A DNA stretch of 50,985 bases from an uncultured Bacteroidales bacterium. Its GTDB lineage: Bacteria; Bacteroidota; Bacteroidia; Bacteroidales; CHK158-818. Positions 11,172-21,239 of the stretch are shown one piece after another. A program made the translations under genes and the position numbers. Numbering within the stretch: position 1 is the first letter of the stretch; each line of letters opens with the position of its first letter. The stretch spans positions 1 through 50,985 of the forward strand of contig CASGEW010000011.1 in NCBI GenBank assembly GCA_949300615.1, read 5' to 3'. A model generated the notes under the pieces. The model made no database searches. It saw nothing but the letters and a program-made list of their open reading frames with translations, and was not told where the DNA came from.

Positions 11172-11537
11172 TTAAAGTACTTCGGGCGCCAATGATACAA
11201 TTTTCATGTTCGTGGCACGCAATTCTCTGGCAACCGGACCAAAGATACGGCTACCGCGGATTTCTCCGGCGTTGTTCAACAATACGCAAGCGTTGTCGTC
11301 AAAACGGATATAGGATCCGTCGGCACGGCGAATTTCTTTCTTGGTACGAACAATAACAGCCTTAGAAACGGCTCCTTTCTTCACATCACTTGAAGGGATC
11401 GTGCTTTTTACTGCTACTACGATAATATCCCCAACGGTGGCATAGCGTCTTCCGGTTCCGCCCAATACGCGGATACACAGCACTTCTTTTGCGCCACTGT
11501 TATCTGCTACGGTAAGTCTTGATTCTTGTTGTATCAT
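11172..11537 (-). CDS. rplN: 50S ribosomal protein L14
   Basis: L14 forms the B8 bridge with the small subunit. It is 121 residues long and starts [20 protein letters not shown], with the signature in [20 protein letters not shown] and the ending [20 protein letters not shown]. Complete; one base separates it from rpsQ. Confidence 0.97.
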   Translation of the reverse strand: MIQQESRLTVADNSGAKEVLCIRVLGGTGRRYATVGDIIVVAVKSTIPSSDVKKGAVSKAVIVRTKKEIRRADGSYIRFDDNACVLLNNAGEIRGSRIFGPVARELRATNMKIVSLAPEVL

Positions 11538-11538
11538 A

Positions 11539-11796
11539 TTACTTAGCCCTTTCGATTATTTCCACTAATCTCCATCTCTTGGTTTTGCTCAGCGGACGAG
11601 TTTCCATAATTCTAACCGTATCGCCGATGTTGCATTCGTTCTTTTCGTCATGAGCATGATATTTCTTCGTCTTGTTAACGAATTTACCATATATGGGGTG
11701 TTTTTCTTTCCATTTTACAACTACCGTAATGGTACGGTCCATCTTATTACTGAAAACCTCCCCGACTCTTTCTTTTCTTAAATTTCTTGTTTCCAT
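11539..11796 (-). CDS. rpsQ: 30S ribosomal protein S17
   Basis: S17 is an early 16S-binding OB-fold protein. The 85 residues begin [20 protein letters not shown] and include the core motif [20 protein letters not shown] (about 59-78). Complete, between rpmC and rplN. Confidence 0.97.
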   Translation of the reverse strand: METRNLRKERVGEVFSNKMDRTITVVVKWKEKHPIYGKFVNKTKKYHAHDEKNECNIGDTVRIMETRPLSKTKRWRLVEIIERAK

Positions 11797-11808
11797 CAGG
11801 TCAATTGG

Positions 11809-12006
11809 TTATTTTTTGTTTAGTTCTCTTTCGCGTAACTCTGTCTTCATGCGCGCAATGGTCTTGCGGTGAACTTTTATCTGTGCAGGGCTATCCAACG
11901 GAGAGATAGCGTGGTTGATTTTCAGTTGTTCCAACTGAGCCACTTCTGCTGCAATTCTCTCTTCGAGTTCCGTGTTACTTAATTCTTTTATTTCTGCAGT
12001 TTTCAT
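11809..12006 (-). CDS. rpmC: 50S ribosomal protein L29
   Basis: L29 lies at the tunnel exit and contacts trigger factor and SRP. The 65-residue protein forms a two-helix hairpin (MKTAEIKELSNTELEERIAA, then IKVHRKTIARMKTELRERE). Complete and in the usual rplP-rpmC-rpsQ position. Confidence 0.96.
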   Translation of the reverse strand: MKTAEIKELSNTELEERIAAEVAQLEQLKINHAISPLDSPAQIKVHRKTIARMKTELRERELNKK

Positions 12007-12012
12007 ACCTAT

Positions 12013-12444
12013 TTACACATTTTGAGTTGCATCGTAATCGCGACGAACAATAAACTTAGTCGTTACCGGAAGTTTCTGTGCGGCCAAACGCAATGCTTCT
12101 TTGGCGACATCAAAAGGTACGCCTTCTACTTCTATCAATATTCTTCCTGGGGTAACAGGTGCCACGAATCCTTCGGGCGAACCTTTTCCTTTACCCATAC
12201 GTACTTCGGCAGGTTTTTTGGTAATTGGTTTATCCGGGAATATTCTGATCCAGATTTGACCTTGACGTTGCATATACCGGGTAACGGCCACACGGGCTGC
12301 TTCTATCTGACGACCGGTCAACCATTTACTTTGCAAGGCCTTTATTCCAAAAGAACCGAATGCCAGCTGATTTCCTCTTTGAGCGTATCCTTTCATACGC
12401 CCTTTTTGCTGTCTTCTGAACTTTGTCTTCTTCGGTTGTAACAT
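12013..12444 (-). CDS. rplP: 50S ribosomal protein L16
   Basis: L16 organises the A site of the peptidyl transferase centre. At 143 residues it is full length: [40 protein letters not shown], the signature [20 protein letters not shown] (about 65-84), and [10 protein letters not shown]. Complete, 28 nt after rpsC. Confidence 0.97.
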   Translation of the reverse strand: MLQPKKTKFRRQQKGRMKGYAQRGNQLAFGSFGIKALQSKWLTGRQIEAARVAVTRYMQRQGQIWIRIFPDKPITKKPAEVRMGKGKGSPEGFVAPVTPGRILIEVEGVPFDVAKEALRLAAQKLPVTTKFIVRRDYDATQNV

Positions 12445-12472
12445 GTTTCGCTAATTCAATTCGTTAAACGAT

Positions 12473-13204
12473 TTACTTTTTGTTTTTCTTGAAACCGCCT
12501 CTGGGACGACCGCCGGCATTGGCATGTCCTGAACGGGCTTCTTTGGCATTATTGGCAAAGGAGGGGGCCAAATCTTTTTTACCATAGACTTCTCCCCGGC
12601 AAATCCAAACCTTTACGCCTATCAAACCTACCTTGGTCAGGGCTTCTCCCAATGCGTAGTCGATATCTGCACGCAAGGTATGCAACGGTGTTCTGCCTTC
12701 CTTGTACATTTCAGAACGTGCCATTTCTGCTCCGTTCAAACGGCCAGATACCATTACCTTGATTCCTTCTGCTCCCATACGCATGGTAGAGGCGATTGCC
12801 ATTTTCACAGCTCTGCGGTAAGCGATTTTTCCTTCGATCTGGCGAGCGATATTATTGGCTACGATAACGGCGTCGAGTTCCGGACGTTTTACTTCATAGA
12901 TGTTAATCTGTACATCTTTGTCTGTAATCTTTTTCAACTCTTCTTTGAGTTTGTCAACTTCTTGTCCGCCTTTACCGATGATAATACCCGGACGGGCCGT
13001 ACATACGGTAATCGTAATCAGTTTCAACGTACGTTCTATAACGATACGTGATACACTCGCTTTTGCAAGACGGGCATTCAGATACTTGCGGATTTTGCTG
13101 TCTTCCAACAAGGTATCTCCATAGTTTTTGCCGCCATACCAATTGGAATCCCATCCTCTGACGATTCCTAAACGGTTACTTATCGGATTTACTTTCTGTC
13201 CCAT
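12473..13204 (-). CDS. rpsC: 30S ribosomal protein S3
   Basis: S3 forms part of the mRNA entry channel and has helicase activity with S4 and S5. The 243-residue protein has an N-terminal KH domain with the GxxG loop in [20 protein letters not shown] (about 73-92) and the C-terminal domain with [20 protein letters not shown]. It ends in a basic glycine-rich tail ([11 protein letters not shown]). Complete. Confidence 0.98.
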   Translation of the reverse strand: MGQKVNPISNRLGIVRGWDSNWYGGKNYGDTLLEDSKIRKYLNARLAKASVSRIVIERTLKLITITVCTARPGIIIGKGGQEVDKLKEELKKITDKDVQINIYEVKRPELDAVIVANNIARQIEGKIAYRRAVKMAIASTMRMGAEGIKVMVSGRLNGAEMARSEMYKEGRTPLHTLRADIDYALGEALTKVGLIGVKVWICRGEVYGKKDLAPSFANNAKEARSGHANAGGRPRGGFKKNKK

Positions 13205-13210
13205 CTGGCA

Positions 13211-13624
13211 TTAATTTTGGTTATCGTTTTTACTACTCATTGTATCAACAAACAAAGTTACGTGGTTAGAACGTTTGCGGATTCTATACCCTCTTCCTTG
13301 CGGAGCCGGACGAAGTCTTTTCAACATGGTTGCCGAATCGACAAATATTTCAGATATGTACAATTCTCCGGTTTCTGCTTTCTTTTCGTTTTTCTGTTCC
13401 CAGTTAGCAATAGCAGAACGCAATAATTTTTCAAGTCTAGCGGAAGCCTCTTTGGTAGAGAATTTCAGCACACCCAATGCTTTGAAAGCCTCCATTCCAC
13501 GGATCATGTCTGCAACCAGACGCATTTTCCGAGGAGAGGTGGGTACGCCATTCAACTTCGCAAAGTACTTCGTCTTCTGGGCTTCCTTTCGTTTTTCGGC
13601 TGATAATCTTTTTCTTGCACCCAT
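13211..13624 (-). CDS. rplV: 50S ribosomal protein L22
   Basis: L22 lines the exit tunnel, and its beta hairpin is a macrolide-resistance site. The 137-residue protein contains [20 protein letters not shown] (about 29-48) and the hairpin region [20 protein letters not shown]. The hairpin shows no obvious deletion. It lies 6 nt before rpsC. Confidence 0.97.
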   Translation of the reverse strand: MGARKRLSAEKRKEAQKTKYFAKLNGVPTSPRKMRLVADMIRGMEAFKALGVLKFSTKEASARLEKLLRSAIANWEQKNEKKAETGELYISEIFVDSATMLKRLRPAPQGRGYRIRKRSNHVTLFVDTMSSKNDNQN

Positions 13625-13671
13625 TTTATAATTCTTTTTTTATTTCTATTTCTCTCATTCCCGTTAGACCC

Positions 13672-13941
13672 TTATTTTTTCTTGTTACCGGCATGTCCGC
13701 GGAAATTGCGGGTAGGGGCGAATTCGCCCAACTTGTGTCCTACCATATTTTCGGTAACATATACGGGAATAAATTTATTACCATTGTGTACGGCAAAAGT
13801 ATGACCTACGAAATCCGGAGAAATCATAGATGCTCTCGACCATGTTTTGATAACAGACTTTTTGCCCGATTCTTCCATGGCCGCAACCTTTTTGTCCAGT
13901 TTCACGCTGATATATGGGCCTTTTTTTAATGAACGACTCAT
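13672..13941 (-). CDS. rpsS: 30S ribosomal protein S19
   Basis: S19 is in the 30S head and pairs with S13. The 89 residues start [19 protein letters not shown] and carry the family signature in [20 protein letters not shown] (about 54-73), ending [16 protein letters not shown]. Complete. Confidence 0.97.
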   Translation of the reverse strand: MSRSLKKGPYISVKLDKKVAAMEESGKKSVIKTWSRASMISPDFVGHTFAVHNGNKFIPVYVTENMVGHKLGEFAPTRNFRGHAGNKKK

Positions 13942-13961
13942 AGTTTATTCAATTATTCAAA

Positions 13962-14786
13962 TTACTTTTTCCTTCTTTCAATAATATACTTAGAGGAGTG
14001 TTTCTTCGGAGCTCTTGTCTTCAAGCCCTTAGCATACAATCCAGTTCTTGAACGAGGATGTCCTCCTGAGGCACGTCCTTCACCACCACCCATGGGGTGA
14101 TCAACCGGGTTCATAGCGACACCGCGGTTACGAGGACGACGTCCCAACCAACGAGAGCGTCCTGCTTTTCCTGATTTTTCCAACGCATGGTCGGAATTAC
14201 CTACGCTTCCTACTGTTGCTTTGCATGAAGCCAGAATCTTTCTGGTTTCGCCCGAAGGTAATTTGATAATTGCGTAATTTCCTTCTCTCGAAGTTAACTG
14301 AGCAAAAGCTCCAGCCGAACGAACGAGTGCTGCGCCTTGTCCCGGACGTAATTCAATGTTGTGAATAATCGTACCAATAGGCAGGTTTGCCAACGGCAAA
14401 GCGTTTCCTACTTCGGGGGTGGCGTTTTCTCCTGACATTATCTGAGTCCCAACTTCCAAGCCATTGGGTGCGATAATGTATCGTTTTTCTCCGTCTGCAT
14501 AAAACAACAAAGCGATGCGAGCCGAACGGTTCGGGTCGTATTCAATTGTTTTTACAGTTGCCGGAACACCATCTTTTTCTCTCTTGAAGTCGATAAATCT
14601 GTACTTCTGCTTGTGGCCGCCTCCGATATAACGCATGGTCATTTTACCTGACGAGTTGCGTCCACCTGTTTTTCTTTTACCTACTACAAGAGACTTTTCT
14701 GGTGCACTAGCAGTGATTTTATCAAAAGCACCAATAATTTTGTGTCTCTGCCCCGGTGTTGTGGGCTTTAATTTACGTACTGCCAT
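13962..14786 (-). CDS. rplB: 50S ribosomal protein L2
   Basis: L2 supports subunit joining and the peptidyl transferase centre. The 274-residue protein starts [17 protein letters not shown] and has the two beta-barrel domains. The functional loop with the conserved histidine is present in [20 protein letters not shown] (about 224-243). Complete. Confidence 0.98.
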   Translation of the reverse strand: MAVRKLKPTTPGQRHKIIGAFDKITASAPEKSLVVGKRKTGGRNSSGKMTMRYIGGGHKQKYRFIDFKREKDGVPATVKTIEYDPNRSARIALLFYADGEKRYIIAPNGLEVGTQIMSGENATPEVGNALPLANLPIGTIIHNIELRPGQGAALVRSAGAFAQLTSREGNYAIIKLPSGETRKILASCKATVGSVGNSDHALEKSGKAGRSRWLGRRPRNRGVAMNPVDHPMGGGEGRASGGHPRSRTGLYAKGLKTRAPKKHSSKYIIERRKK

Positions 14787-14793
14787 TTTTTAA

Positions 14794-15084
14794 TTAGATA
14801 TTGCTATAAAAATCAATAGTATCTCCTTCTTTCAACGTAACCAGGGCTTTTTTATAGGCGGATGTTTTTCCTTCGAGCAATCCCGATTTGGTATAGCGGC
14901 TTTTCTTCTTTCCACCATAGTTCATCGTATTTACCTTTACCACGGTTACATTGTACATTTTCTCTACTGCATCTTTTATTTGCAGCTTGTTAGCATCTTT
15001 TTTTACCCGAAACCCATAACGGTTGAACTTGTCAGTCAACTTCGTCATTTTTTCAGTTACCACAGGTTTAATAATAATTCCCAT
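14794..15084 (-). CDS. rplW: 50S ribosomal protein L23
   Basis: L23 forms the docking site at the tunnel exit for trigger factor and SRP. The 96-residue protein begins MGIIIKPVVTEKMTKLTDKF and includes the family segment NTMNYGGKKKSRYTKSGL. The start is preceded by a perfect TAAGGAGG (15093-15100) at 8 nt spacing, the strongest Shine-Dalgarno sequence in the window. Confidence 0.96.
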   Translation of the reverse strand: MGIIIKPVVTEKMTKLTDKFNRYGFRVKKDANKLQIKDAVEKMYNVTVVKVNTMNYGGKKKSRYTKSGLLEGKTSAYKKALVTLKEGDTIDFYSNI

Positions 15085-15102
15085 TATTCAAGCCTCCTTA
15101 TA

Positions 15103-15723
15103 TTAAAAGTTATTGATAGCAGCCACAGAACTTTCCGTCAATATCAGGCATTTGTTGTCCAATATTGCATAGGTATTTAGTTCTGAGGTCGTTATAACTT
15201 TTGCCTTTTCGATGTTTCGAGCCGACAAATATACGTTTTTATTTTGTTCTGCTAAAACTAAAAGCAACTTTTTATCAGCTACTTGCAAGTTTTTTGCTAT
15301 GCTAACAAAATCTTTAGTCTTGGGAGCTTCAAAAGTAAAATCTTCTACTACGACAATCGCATTTTCCTGTGCTTTCAGGGTTAATGCCGAACGACGAGCC
15401 AATTTTTTTACTTTTTTGTTCAGTTTAAAGCTGTAATCTCTGGGCTTGGGACCGAATACGCGGCCTCCGCCTACAAATACCGGCGAGTTGATATCCCCGC
15501 TACGAGCACCGCCCGTACCTTTTTGTTTCTTCAATTTACGGGTACTTCCTGAAACTTCGCTTCTCTCTTTGGATTTATGGGTTCCTTGACGAGAGTTTGC
15601 CATAAATTGTTTTACATCCAAATAGATAGCATGCTCGTTAGGTTCAATTCCGAATACAGAATCATTCAAGGCAACCTTCTTTCCGGTATCTTCACCTTTG
15701 ATGTTATATACACTCAGTTCCAT
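15103..15723 (-). CDS. rplD: 50S ribosomal protein L4
   Basis: L4 reaches into the exit tunnel. The 206-residue protein has the Bacteroidota-type start [19 protein letters not shown], the long basic loop ([20 protein letters not shown], then [19 protein letters not shown], about 49-90) and the globular C-terminal domain. It begins directly after the rplC stop, with no bases between. In E. coli L4 represses the S10 operon; nothing here shows whether that holds. Confidence 0.97.
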   Translation of the reverse strand: MELSVYNIKGEDTGKKVALNDSVFGIEPNEHAIYLDVKQFMANSRQGTHKSKERSEVSGSTRKLKKQKGTGGARSGDINSPVFVGGGRVFGPKPRDYSFKLNKKVKKLARRSALTLKAQENAIVVVEDFTFEAPKTKDFVSIAKNLQVADKKLLLVLAEQNKNVYLSARNIEKAKVITTSELNTYAILDNKCLILTESSVAAINNF

Positions 15724-16341
15724 TTACTTTTCAATTATTAAGATTGAACCTTTACAACCCGGTACCGAACCTTTCAATAACAAAAGGTTGTGTTCGGGAA
15801 TCACTTTTAACACTTGCAGGTTTTGTACGGTAACCCGTTCGTTTCCGGTTTGGCCGGCCATACGGGTTCCTTTGAACACGCGTGCGGGATAAGAACAGGC
15901 GCCGATAGAACCGGGGGCACGCAGACGGTTGTGCTGTCCGTGCGTGGTTTGACCTACTCCTCCGAAACCGTGGCGTTTTACCACGCCTTGATAACCTTTA
16001 CCTTTGGAGGTTCCTACTACATCGACGTAATCGGTTCCTTCAAAAAGGTCCACTGATATTACATCGCCTAACTTGTACTCTGTTTCAAAACCTTTGAACT
16101 CGGCCAAGTGTCTCTTGGGGGTTACTCCTGCTTTCTGGAAGTGTCCCATTTCGGGTTTGGTAGTGTGTTTTTCTTTTTTATCCGAAAAACCTACCTGTAC
16201 AGCTTCATAGCCGTCTTTTTCAACGGTCTTGATCTGAGTAACAACACAAGGACCTACTTCGACAACAGTGCATGGAACGTTTTTTCCATCGGCACTGAAA
16301 ACGGATGTCATTCCGATTTTTTTTCCTAATAATCCTGGCAT
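15724..16341 (-). CDS. rplC: 50S ribosomal protein L3
   Basis: L3 nucleates large-subunit assembly and reaches the peptidyl transferase centre. The 205-residue protein starts [20 protein letters not shown]. The conserved central loop is present: [20 protein letters not shown], then [18 protein letters not shown] (about 147-164). Complete. Confidence 0.98.
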   Translation of the reverse strand: MPGLLGKKIGMTSVFSADGKNVPCTVVEVGPCVVTQIKTVEKDGYEAVQVGFSDKKEKHTTKPEMGHFQKAGVTPKRHLAEFKGFETEYKLGDVISVDLFEGTDYVDVVGTSKGKGYQGVVKRHGFGGVGQTTHGQHNRLRAPGSIGACSYPARVFKGTRMAGQTGNERVTVQNLQVLKVIPEHNLLLLKGSVPGCKGSILIIEK

Positions 16342-16358
16342 TTCTACTAATTTTTAAA

Positions 16359-16664
16359 TCACACTTTAATTTCTACTTCTACGCCGCTGGGCAACTCTAA
16401 CTTCATCAGCGCATCGACGGTTTTTGCCGTTGAGCTGTAAATGTCGATCAATCTTTTGAACGATGATAATTCAAACTGTTCTCTTGACTTTTTGTTCACG
16501 AAAGTCGAACGGTTCACGGTAAAGATACGCTTGTGAGTGGGCAGGGGTATCGGACCGCTGACTACCGCTCCCGTGGATTTTACCGTCTTAACAATCTTTT
16601 CAGCTGATTTATCGACCAAGCTGTGATCGTAAGATTTTAATTTAATTCTGATTTTTTGGCTCAT
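16359..16664 (-). CDS. rpsJ: 30S ribosomal protein S10
   Basis: S10 is in the 30S head and also partners NusB in antitermination. At 101 residues it is complete, with [20 protein letters not shown], the loop [20 protein letters not shown] (about 34-53) and the [20 protein letters not shown] ending. There is no separate S10-operon promoter visible: it follows fusA by 19 nt. Confidence 0.98.
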   Translation of the reverse strand: MSQKIRIKLKSYDHSLVDKSAEKIVKTVKSTGAVVSGPIPLPTHKRIFTVNRSTFVNKKSREQFELSSFKRLIDIYSSTAKTVDALMKLELPSGVEVEIKV

Positions 16665-16683
16665 ATCGATATTTGTATAGTTT

Positions 16684-18810
16684 TTACAATAAATCCACTC
16701 TTCCTTTTACTTCTGTCAGCACCTGTTTGGCAATAGAGCTTCCTACTTCGGTATAGTGGGAGAAAGACATGGTGGATGTGGCACGTCCCGAGGTGATGGT
16801 ACGCAACGCTGTTACGTAACCGAACATTTCTGCCAACGGGGCTTTTGCTTTCACCACCCGAGCGCCTGAACGGCTCGATTCCATACCTTCTACTTGTCCA
16901 CGGCGTTTATTCAAGTCGGAGATCACGTCTCCCATGCTTTCTTCGGGGGTTACCACCTCTATCTTCATCATCGGTTCCAACAGAACGGGTCCGGCTTTTT
17001 CACAAGCTTTCTTGAAGGCTTGGATAGCGCAGACTTCGAATGAGAGTTGGTCTGAATCGACCGGGTGGAACGATCCGTCTATCACCGTTACTTTGAGTTG
17101 ATCTACCGGATAGCCGGCCAAAACACCGTTTTTCATCGCCGTAGCGAAACCTTTCTGAATAGAGGGGATGAACTCTTTGGGGATGTTACCGCCTTTTACT
17201 TCATCCACAAATTGCAGACTGCCTTCAAATCCGGGATCAACCGGTTCTACACGTACGATAATATCGGCAAATTTACCACGACCACCGGTCTGTTTCTTGT
17301 ACACTTCGCGCAATTCAACCGGTTTGGTAATGGCTTCCTTGTAAGAAACCTGAGGACGACCCTGGTTACATTCTACTTTAAATTCGCGGCGCAAACGGTC
17401 GATGATGATTTCCAAGTGAAGCTCACCCATACCGCTGATGACGGTCTGTCCGGTTTCTTCGTCTGTTTTAACCGTAAATGTGGGGTCTTCTTCTGCCAAC
17501 TTCTGCAAACCGATACCCAGTTTGTCGAGGTCTTTCTGGGTTTTGGGTTCTACGGCAATACCGATCACGGGAGCGGGGAAATCCATGGCTTCCAATACGA
17601 TCGGGGCATTTTCATCGCACAGGGTATCACCCGTACGGATATCTTTGAAACCGACACCGGCACCGATATCACCACAACCGATCACCTCTTTGGGGTTCTG
17701 TTTGTTGGAGTGCATCTGGAACAAACGCGATACACGTTCTTTTTTACCTGAACGGGTATTCAACACGTATGAACCGGCTTCCAAATCGCCTGAATAGACG
17801 CGGAAGAAACAGAGACGTCCCACATACGGGTCAACAGCGATTTTAAAGGCCAACGCAGCCATGGGTTCGCTGGAAGAGGGATGTCTTTTTACTTCGGTAT
17901 CCGGGTCTCCGGGCAGATGGCCTACTACGGCGGGAGTATCTACCGGGCTGGGCAAATAAGCACAAACGGCATCCAACAAAGTCTGTACGCCTTTATTCTT
18001 GAAAGATGAACCGCACAACATCGGAACGATCTGCATCGCGATGGTTCCTTTGCGGATGGCAGCTTTCAACTCTTCTTCCGTAATTGATTCGGGATCTTCA
18101 AAATATTTTTCCATCAGAGCGTCGTCGCATTCTGCAACTTTCTCCAACATTTTGTCCCTCCATTCCTGACATTCATCCAACAGGTTGGCCGGAATATCTT
18201 CGATGCTGTAATCGGCACCCATGGTTTCATCGTGCCAGAAAATAGCTTTCATTTTAATCAGGTCAACAACGCCTTTGAAGGTTTCTTCCGCACCGATAGG
18301 TACTTGGATGGGACAAGGATTGGCGCCCAACACCTCTCTTAATTGGCGGACAACTTCAAAGAAGTTTGCGCCGGAGCGGTCCATCTTATTAACGTAGCCT
18401 ACACGGGGAACGTTGTATTTGTCAGCCTGACGCCATACGGTTTCACTCTGGGGTTCTACACCACCAACGGCACAGAACGTTGCCACTGCTCCATCGAGGA
18501 TGCGCAAGGAGCGTTCTACTTCTGCCGTAAAGTCCACGTGCCCCGGGGTGTCAATCAAATTGATTTTGAATTTTTCATTCCCGTAATTCCACCACGTAGT
18601 GGTTGCAGCCGAGGTAATGGTAATACCGCGTTCTTGTTCTTGTTCCATCCAGTCCATCGTAGCGGCACCATCGTGCACTTCCCCGATTTTATGAGTCAAA
18701 CCGGTATAGAAAAGAATACGTTCAGAGGTCGTAGTCTTTCCGGCATCGATATGCGCCATGATACCGATGTTTCTGGTATATTTTAATTGTTCGTCTGATG
18801 ATTTAGCCAT
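16684..18810 (-). CDS. fusA: Elongation factor G
   Basis: The GTPase that drives translocation and, with RRF, ribosome recycling. The 708-residue protein has all G motifs: P-loop [10 protein letters not shown] (about 19-28), [12 protein letters not shown] in switch I, DTPGHVDF, and NKMD. Domains II to V follow, ending in [20 protein letters not shown] and the EVKGRVDLL tail. The intact G motifs and the place between rpsG and rpsJ mark it as the canonical EF-G rather than the GTPase-deficient second EF-G known in some Bacteroides. Confidence 0.98.
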   Translation of the reverse strand: MAKSSDEQLKYTRNIGIMAHIDAGKTTTSERILFYTGLTHKIGEVHDGAATMDWMEQEQERGITITSAATTTWWNYGNEKFKINLIDTPGHVDFTAEVERSLRILDGAVATFCAVGGVEPQSETVWRQADKYNVPRVGYVNKMDRSGANFFEVVRQLREVLGANPCPIQVPIGAEETFKGVVDLIKMKAIFWHDETMGADYSIEDIPANLLDECQEWRDKMLEKVAECDDALMEKYFEDPESITEEELKAAIRKGTIAMQIVPMLCGSSFKNKGVQTLLDAVCAYLPSPVDTPAVVGHLPGDPDTEVKRHPSSSEPMAALAFKIAVDPYVGRLCFFRVYSGDLEAGSYVLNTRSGKKERVSRLFQMHSNKQNPKEVIGCGDIGAGVGFKDIRTGDTLCDENAPIVLEAMDFPAPVIGIAVEPKTQKDLDKLGIGLQKLAEEDPTFTVKTDEETGQTVISGMGELHLEIIIDRLRREFKVECNQGRPQVSYKEAITKPVELREVYKKQTGGRGKFADIIVRVEPVDPGFEGSLQFVDEVKGGNIPKEFIPSIQKGFATAMKNGVLAGYPVDQLKVTVIDGSFHPVDSDQLSFEVCAIQAFKKACEKAGPVLLEPMMKIEVVTPEESMGDVISDLNKRRGQVEGMESSRSGARVVKAKAPLAEMFGYVTALRTITSGRATSTMSFSHYTEVGSSIAKQVLTEVKGRVDLL

Positions 18811-18837
18811 CTTTGCTTCTCTTAATTTAGGGTTCGA

Positions 18838-19314
18838 TTAAAATCTAAAATGAGCGAATGCACGGTTAGCTTCTGCCATCTTGTGCATATCTTCTTTTCT
18901 TTTGAACGCACCGCCTTGTTCGTTGAATGCGTCGATAATTTCTGCTGCCAGCTTATCAGACATGGATTTCCCACCTCTTTTGCGGGCATACGATATTAGG
19001 TTTTTCATCGAAATGGATTCTTTGCGATCGGGGCGGATTTCGGTAGGAACTTGGAAAGTGGCTCCACCCACACGACGAGACTTGACTTCTACTTGCGGCG
19101 TAATGTTTTCCAACGCCTTTTTCCAAATTTCAAGTGAAGATTTTTCCTCATTGGCCATCTTAGCCTTCACGGCCTCCAAAGCTGAGTAGAAAATAGAGTA
19201 GGCAATACTTTTCTTGCCGTCGTACATCAAGTGGTTAACAAATTTGGTAACCTTTACATCACTGAAAACAGGATCCGGGAGGATTACCCGTTTCTTTGGT
19301 TTTGCTTTTCTCAT
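18838..19314 (-). CDS. rpsG: 30S ribosomal protein S7
   Basis: S7 organises the 3' domain of 16S rRNA. The 158-residue protein starts [20 protein letters not shown], with [20 protein letters not shown] and the signature region [20 protein letters not shown]. It ends [15 protein letters not shown]. The 148 nt between it and rpsL is the longest gap in the operon; I see no good -7 box there, so it is probably just a spacer or an RNA leader. Confidence 0.97.
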   Translation of the reverse strand: MRKAKPKKRVILPDPVFSDVKVTKFVNHLMYDGKKSIAYSIFYSALEAVKAKMANEEKSSLEIWKKALENITPQVEVKSRRVGGATFQVPTEIRPDRKESISMKNLISYARKRGGKSMSDKLAAEIIDAFNEQGGAFKRKEDMHKMAEANRAFAHFRF

Positions 19315-19462
19315 TTTTACAAAAAATTGTGTTCTTGTTTTTGGTTGCTTTTTACATCTTCAACAAGACCCGCCGGCCTTATTTACTCAACCTAATCAGC
19401 CTATCCAATAAACTCAAACTAGCTTACAACTAATTTAAAATTCTCTTGTTCAGGAAGGGTTT

Positions 19463-19864
19463 TTATTTTTTACCTTTTGCAGCAGCCTGACCTGCTTTGG
19501 GACGTTTGGCTCCATATTTTGAGCGACGTTGCGTACGGCCGTTTACGCCTGCGGTATCCAATGTTCCGCGTACAATGTGGTAACGTACACCCGGAAGGTC
19601 TTTTACACGACCGCCTCTTACCAACACGATAGAGTGTTCCTGCAAATTGTGGCCTTCTCCCGGAATGTAAGAGTTCACCTCTTTACCATTTGTTAAACGT
19701 ACCCTTGCTACTTTACGCATCGCAGAGTTCGGTTTTTTCGGAGTAGTGGTATATACTCTCACGCAAACGCCACGTCTTTGGGGACATGAAGCCAACGCGG
19801 GAGATTTACTCTTATCTTCCAAGCAAACCCGTCCTTTTCTTACTAATTGCTGAATTGTAGGCAT
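19463..19864 (-). CDS. rpsL: 30S ribosomal protein S12
   Basis: S12 controls decoding accuracy and is the streptomycin-resistance locus. The 133 residues start [20 protein letters not shown]. The wild-type [16 protein letters not shown] is present with lysine at the position equivalent to E. coli K42, and the loop [15 protein letters not shown] has the lysine equivalent to K87, so no streptomycin-resistance change is seen. First gene of the operon; the leader from the promoter at 19995-20026 is about 120 nt. Confidence 0.98.
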   Translation of the reverse strand: MPTIQQLVRKGRVCLEDKSKSPALASCPQRRGVCVRVYTTTPKKPNSAMRKVARVRLTNGKEVNSYIPGEGHNLQEHSIVLVRGGRVKDLPGVRYHIVRGTLDTAGVNGRTQRRSKYGAKRPKAGQAAAKGKK

Positions 19865-19994
19865 TTCTTAGAACTTTTTACTTTTTTAATTATTGGTTTT
19901 CTACATTTATTACAGACGTCAAAAACGCCCAATACTCCCACATAATCAATCTATTAAATGGAAATTCAGGTTTCTTTTTTCGTCAAAAACGTTG

Positions 19995-20026
19995 CAAAGA
20001 TAATGACTAAATTGTTAGTAACCAAA
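19995..20026 (-). promoter_or_regulatory. Main promoter of the rpsL-rplQ operon
   Basis: On the minus strand TTTG (20023-20026), exactly 20 nt, then TATCTTTG (19995-20002): both boxes are perfect and identical in sequence and spacing to those of the rRNA promoter at 263-294. The next 120 nt to rpsL are AT-rich leader. It is the only strong promoter I find for the 33-gene operon. Confidence 0.85.
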
Positions 20027-20104
20027 TGAAATACAAATATTTTAGCGACTTTTTTTTGACCCGGCAGAACAAACCTTTTTTAACAGCGATTGCCACACAT
20101 AGAG

Positions 20105-20137
20105 AAAAAAGGAAAAGCCCCTGCGGACTTCTCCTTT
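20105..20137 (-). terminator. Probable minus-strand terminator upstream of the rpsL promoter
   Basis: The arms 20108-20117 and 20128-20137 pair with one mismatch around a GC-rich loop, and the stem is followed on the minus strand by six T (complement of 20105-20110). It would shield the rpsL promoter from transcription entering from the right, or end the small minus-strand transcript suggested at 20263-20334. No longer gene is available for it. Confidence 0.55.
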
Positions 20138-20262
20138 CTCACACAAACATTCAATCAAAATAAACAACAACCTTATCAACCTACCATCGCGGCAGAAACA
20201 AACACAAAATCATTAAGAATCAATCCGAAACGCATCTCTTACGACATACCGGGCTCTTATTC

Positions 20263-20334
20263 CTAATTATATATAACCGACAAGCGCTTCCGGGTATCGT
20301 ATTCGATGTACAAAAGCATCCCCGAATTTTTCAT
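20263..20334 (-). CDS. Possible 23-residue peptide in the rpsL-rnhB gap (unsure)
   Basis: The 600 nt between rpsL and rnhB hold no long open frame. On the minus strand a 24-codon frame starts MKNSGMLLYIEYDTRKRLSV. It lies upstream of the terminator-like hairpin at 20105-20137, so a short transcript is conceivable. The only promoter-like element is TATTTTTC at about 20360-20367, without a convincing -33. I recognise no family, and such a short frame can arise by chance. Confidence 0.15.
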   Translation of the reverse strand: MKNSGMLLYIEYDTRKRLSVIYN

Positions 20335-20385
20335 CCGTTTTTCCGGCAAGATTATCCGGAGTTTCTTGAAAAATAGCTGAGCGCT

Positions 20386-20418
20386 TTTGTAATAATAACG
20401 TCGAATGGTGTATTTTTG
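20386..20418 (+). promoter_or_regulatory. rnhB promoter
   Basis: TTTG (20386-20389), 21 nt, then TATTTTTG (20411-20418), both boxes perfect. A 6-bp inverted repeat (GTCGAA 20400-20405, TTCGAC 20419-20424) brackets the -7 box and might be an operator. This placement rules out the longer reading frame that begins at 20405. Confidence 0.7.
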
Positions 20419-20464
20419 TTCGACAATCTTTATTTTTTATTTCGACTTTTTATTCAGACGCCAT

Positions 20465-21076
20465 ATGAAAAAAAGCACTTGTTTATCTCCGGCGCTGGTA
20501 ACCGGACGGATAGAGGCCGGATGCGACGAAGCCGGGAGAGGGTGTCTGGCGGGAGCCGTTTTTGCCGCAGCCGTCATCCTGCCGGCCGACTTTTCCTGCC
20601 CGGAACTGAACGACTCCAAGCAACTGAGCGAACGCCAACGGTATGCCTTACGCCCCCTCATCGAGCAATCGGCCATCGCTTGGGCGGTCGGTACGGTATC
20701 GCCCCAAGAGATAGACCAAATCAACATCCTGAACGCTTCGTTTTTGGCCATGCACCGGGCCATCGAACAGCTGGGTACGATCCCGCAACACCTGCTCATC
20801 GACGGAAACCGGTTCAACGCCTATCCGGGTATTGGGCACACCTGCATCATTCAAGGCGACGGCAAGTTTCTCTCCATTGCAGCGGCCTCCATCCTGGCCA
20901 AGACTTACCGCGACGATTACATGAACCGGCTACATACCCAGTTCCCGGTTTACGGATGGGACAAAAACAAGGGATACCCTACCCGGGCACACCGGAAGGC
21001 GATTAAGCAATACGGGGCTTCGCCTTTCCACCGGATGTCGTTCCAACTGGTAGAACGGCAACTTTCCCTCTTTTAA
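20465..21076 (+). CDS. rnhB: Ribonuclease HII
   Basis: Cleaves RNA in RNA-DNA hybrids and removes single ribonucleotides from DNA. The 203-residue protein shows the type 2 RNase H motif [14 protein letters not shown], with catalytic Asp21 and Glu22, then a third acidic residue in LLIDGNRF and a fourth in TYRDDYM. The GRG motif of the type 2 enzyme is present. The ATG at 20465 was chosen because the upstream extension overlaps the promoter. It is single, followed by the terminator at 21195-21233. Confidence 0.95.
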   Translation: MKKSTCLSPALVTGRIEAGCDEAGRGCLAGAVFAAAVILPADFSCPELNDSKQLSERQRYALRPLIEQSAIAWAVGTVSPQEIDQINILNASFLAMHRAIEQLGTIPQHLLIDGNRFNAYPGIGHTCIIQGDGKFLSIAAASILAKTYRDDYMNRLHTQFPVYGWDKNKGYPTRAHRKAIKQYGASPFHRMSFQLVERQLSLF

Positions 21077-21194
21077 TGCAGATACAAAGAGGGCTTCCGG
21101 TCAACCCAATCGAAGGTTCCGGGAACAAGATTCCGACTGAATAAATCTGTTTTTCTTTTTCAGGAAAGTTTATTCCGGCGATCTGCCGAGACAT

Positions 21195-21233
21195 AAAAAA
21201 ATATCCCGACGCAATCGTCGGGATATTTTTTTT
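21195..21233. terminator. Bidirectional terminator between rnhB and sufE
   Basis: Perfect stem with core ATATCCCGACG on the left and CGTCGGGATAT on the right, a 4-nt loop (CAAT), A run on the left and T run on the right. It can stop rnhB (plus) and sufE (minus), whose stop lies within a few bases. Confidence 0.9.
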
Positions 21234-21239
21234 ATGAGA

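Noticed and set aside
16342-16358. Separate S10-operon promoter after fusA
   Set aside because: The gaps around rpsJ are under 20 nt and contain no TAnnTTTG box.
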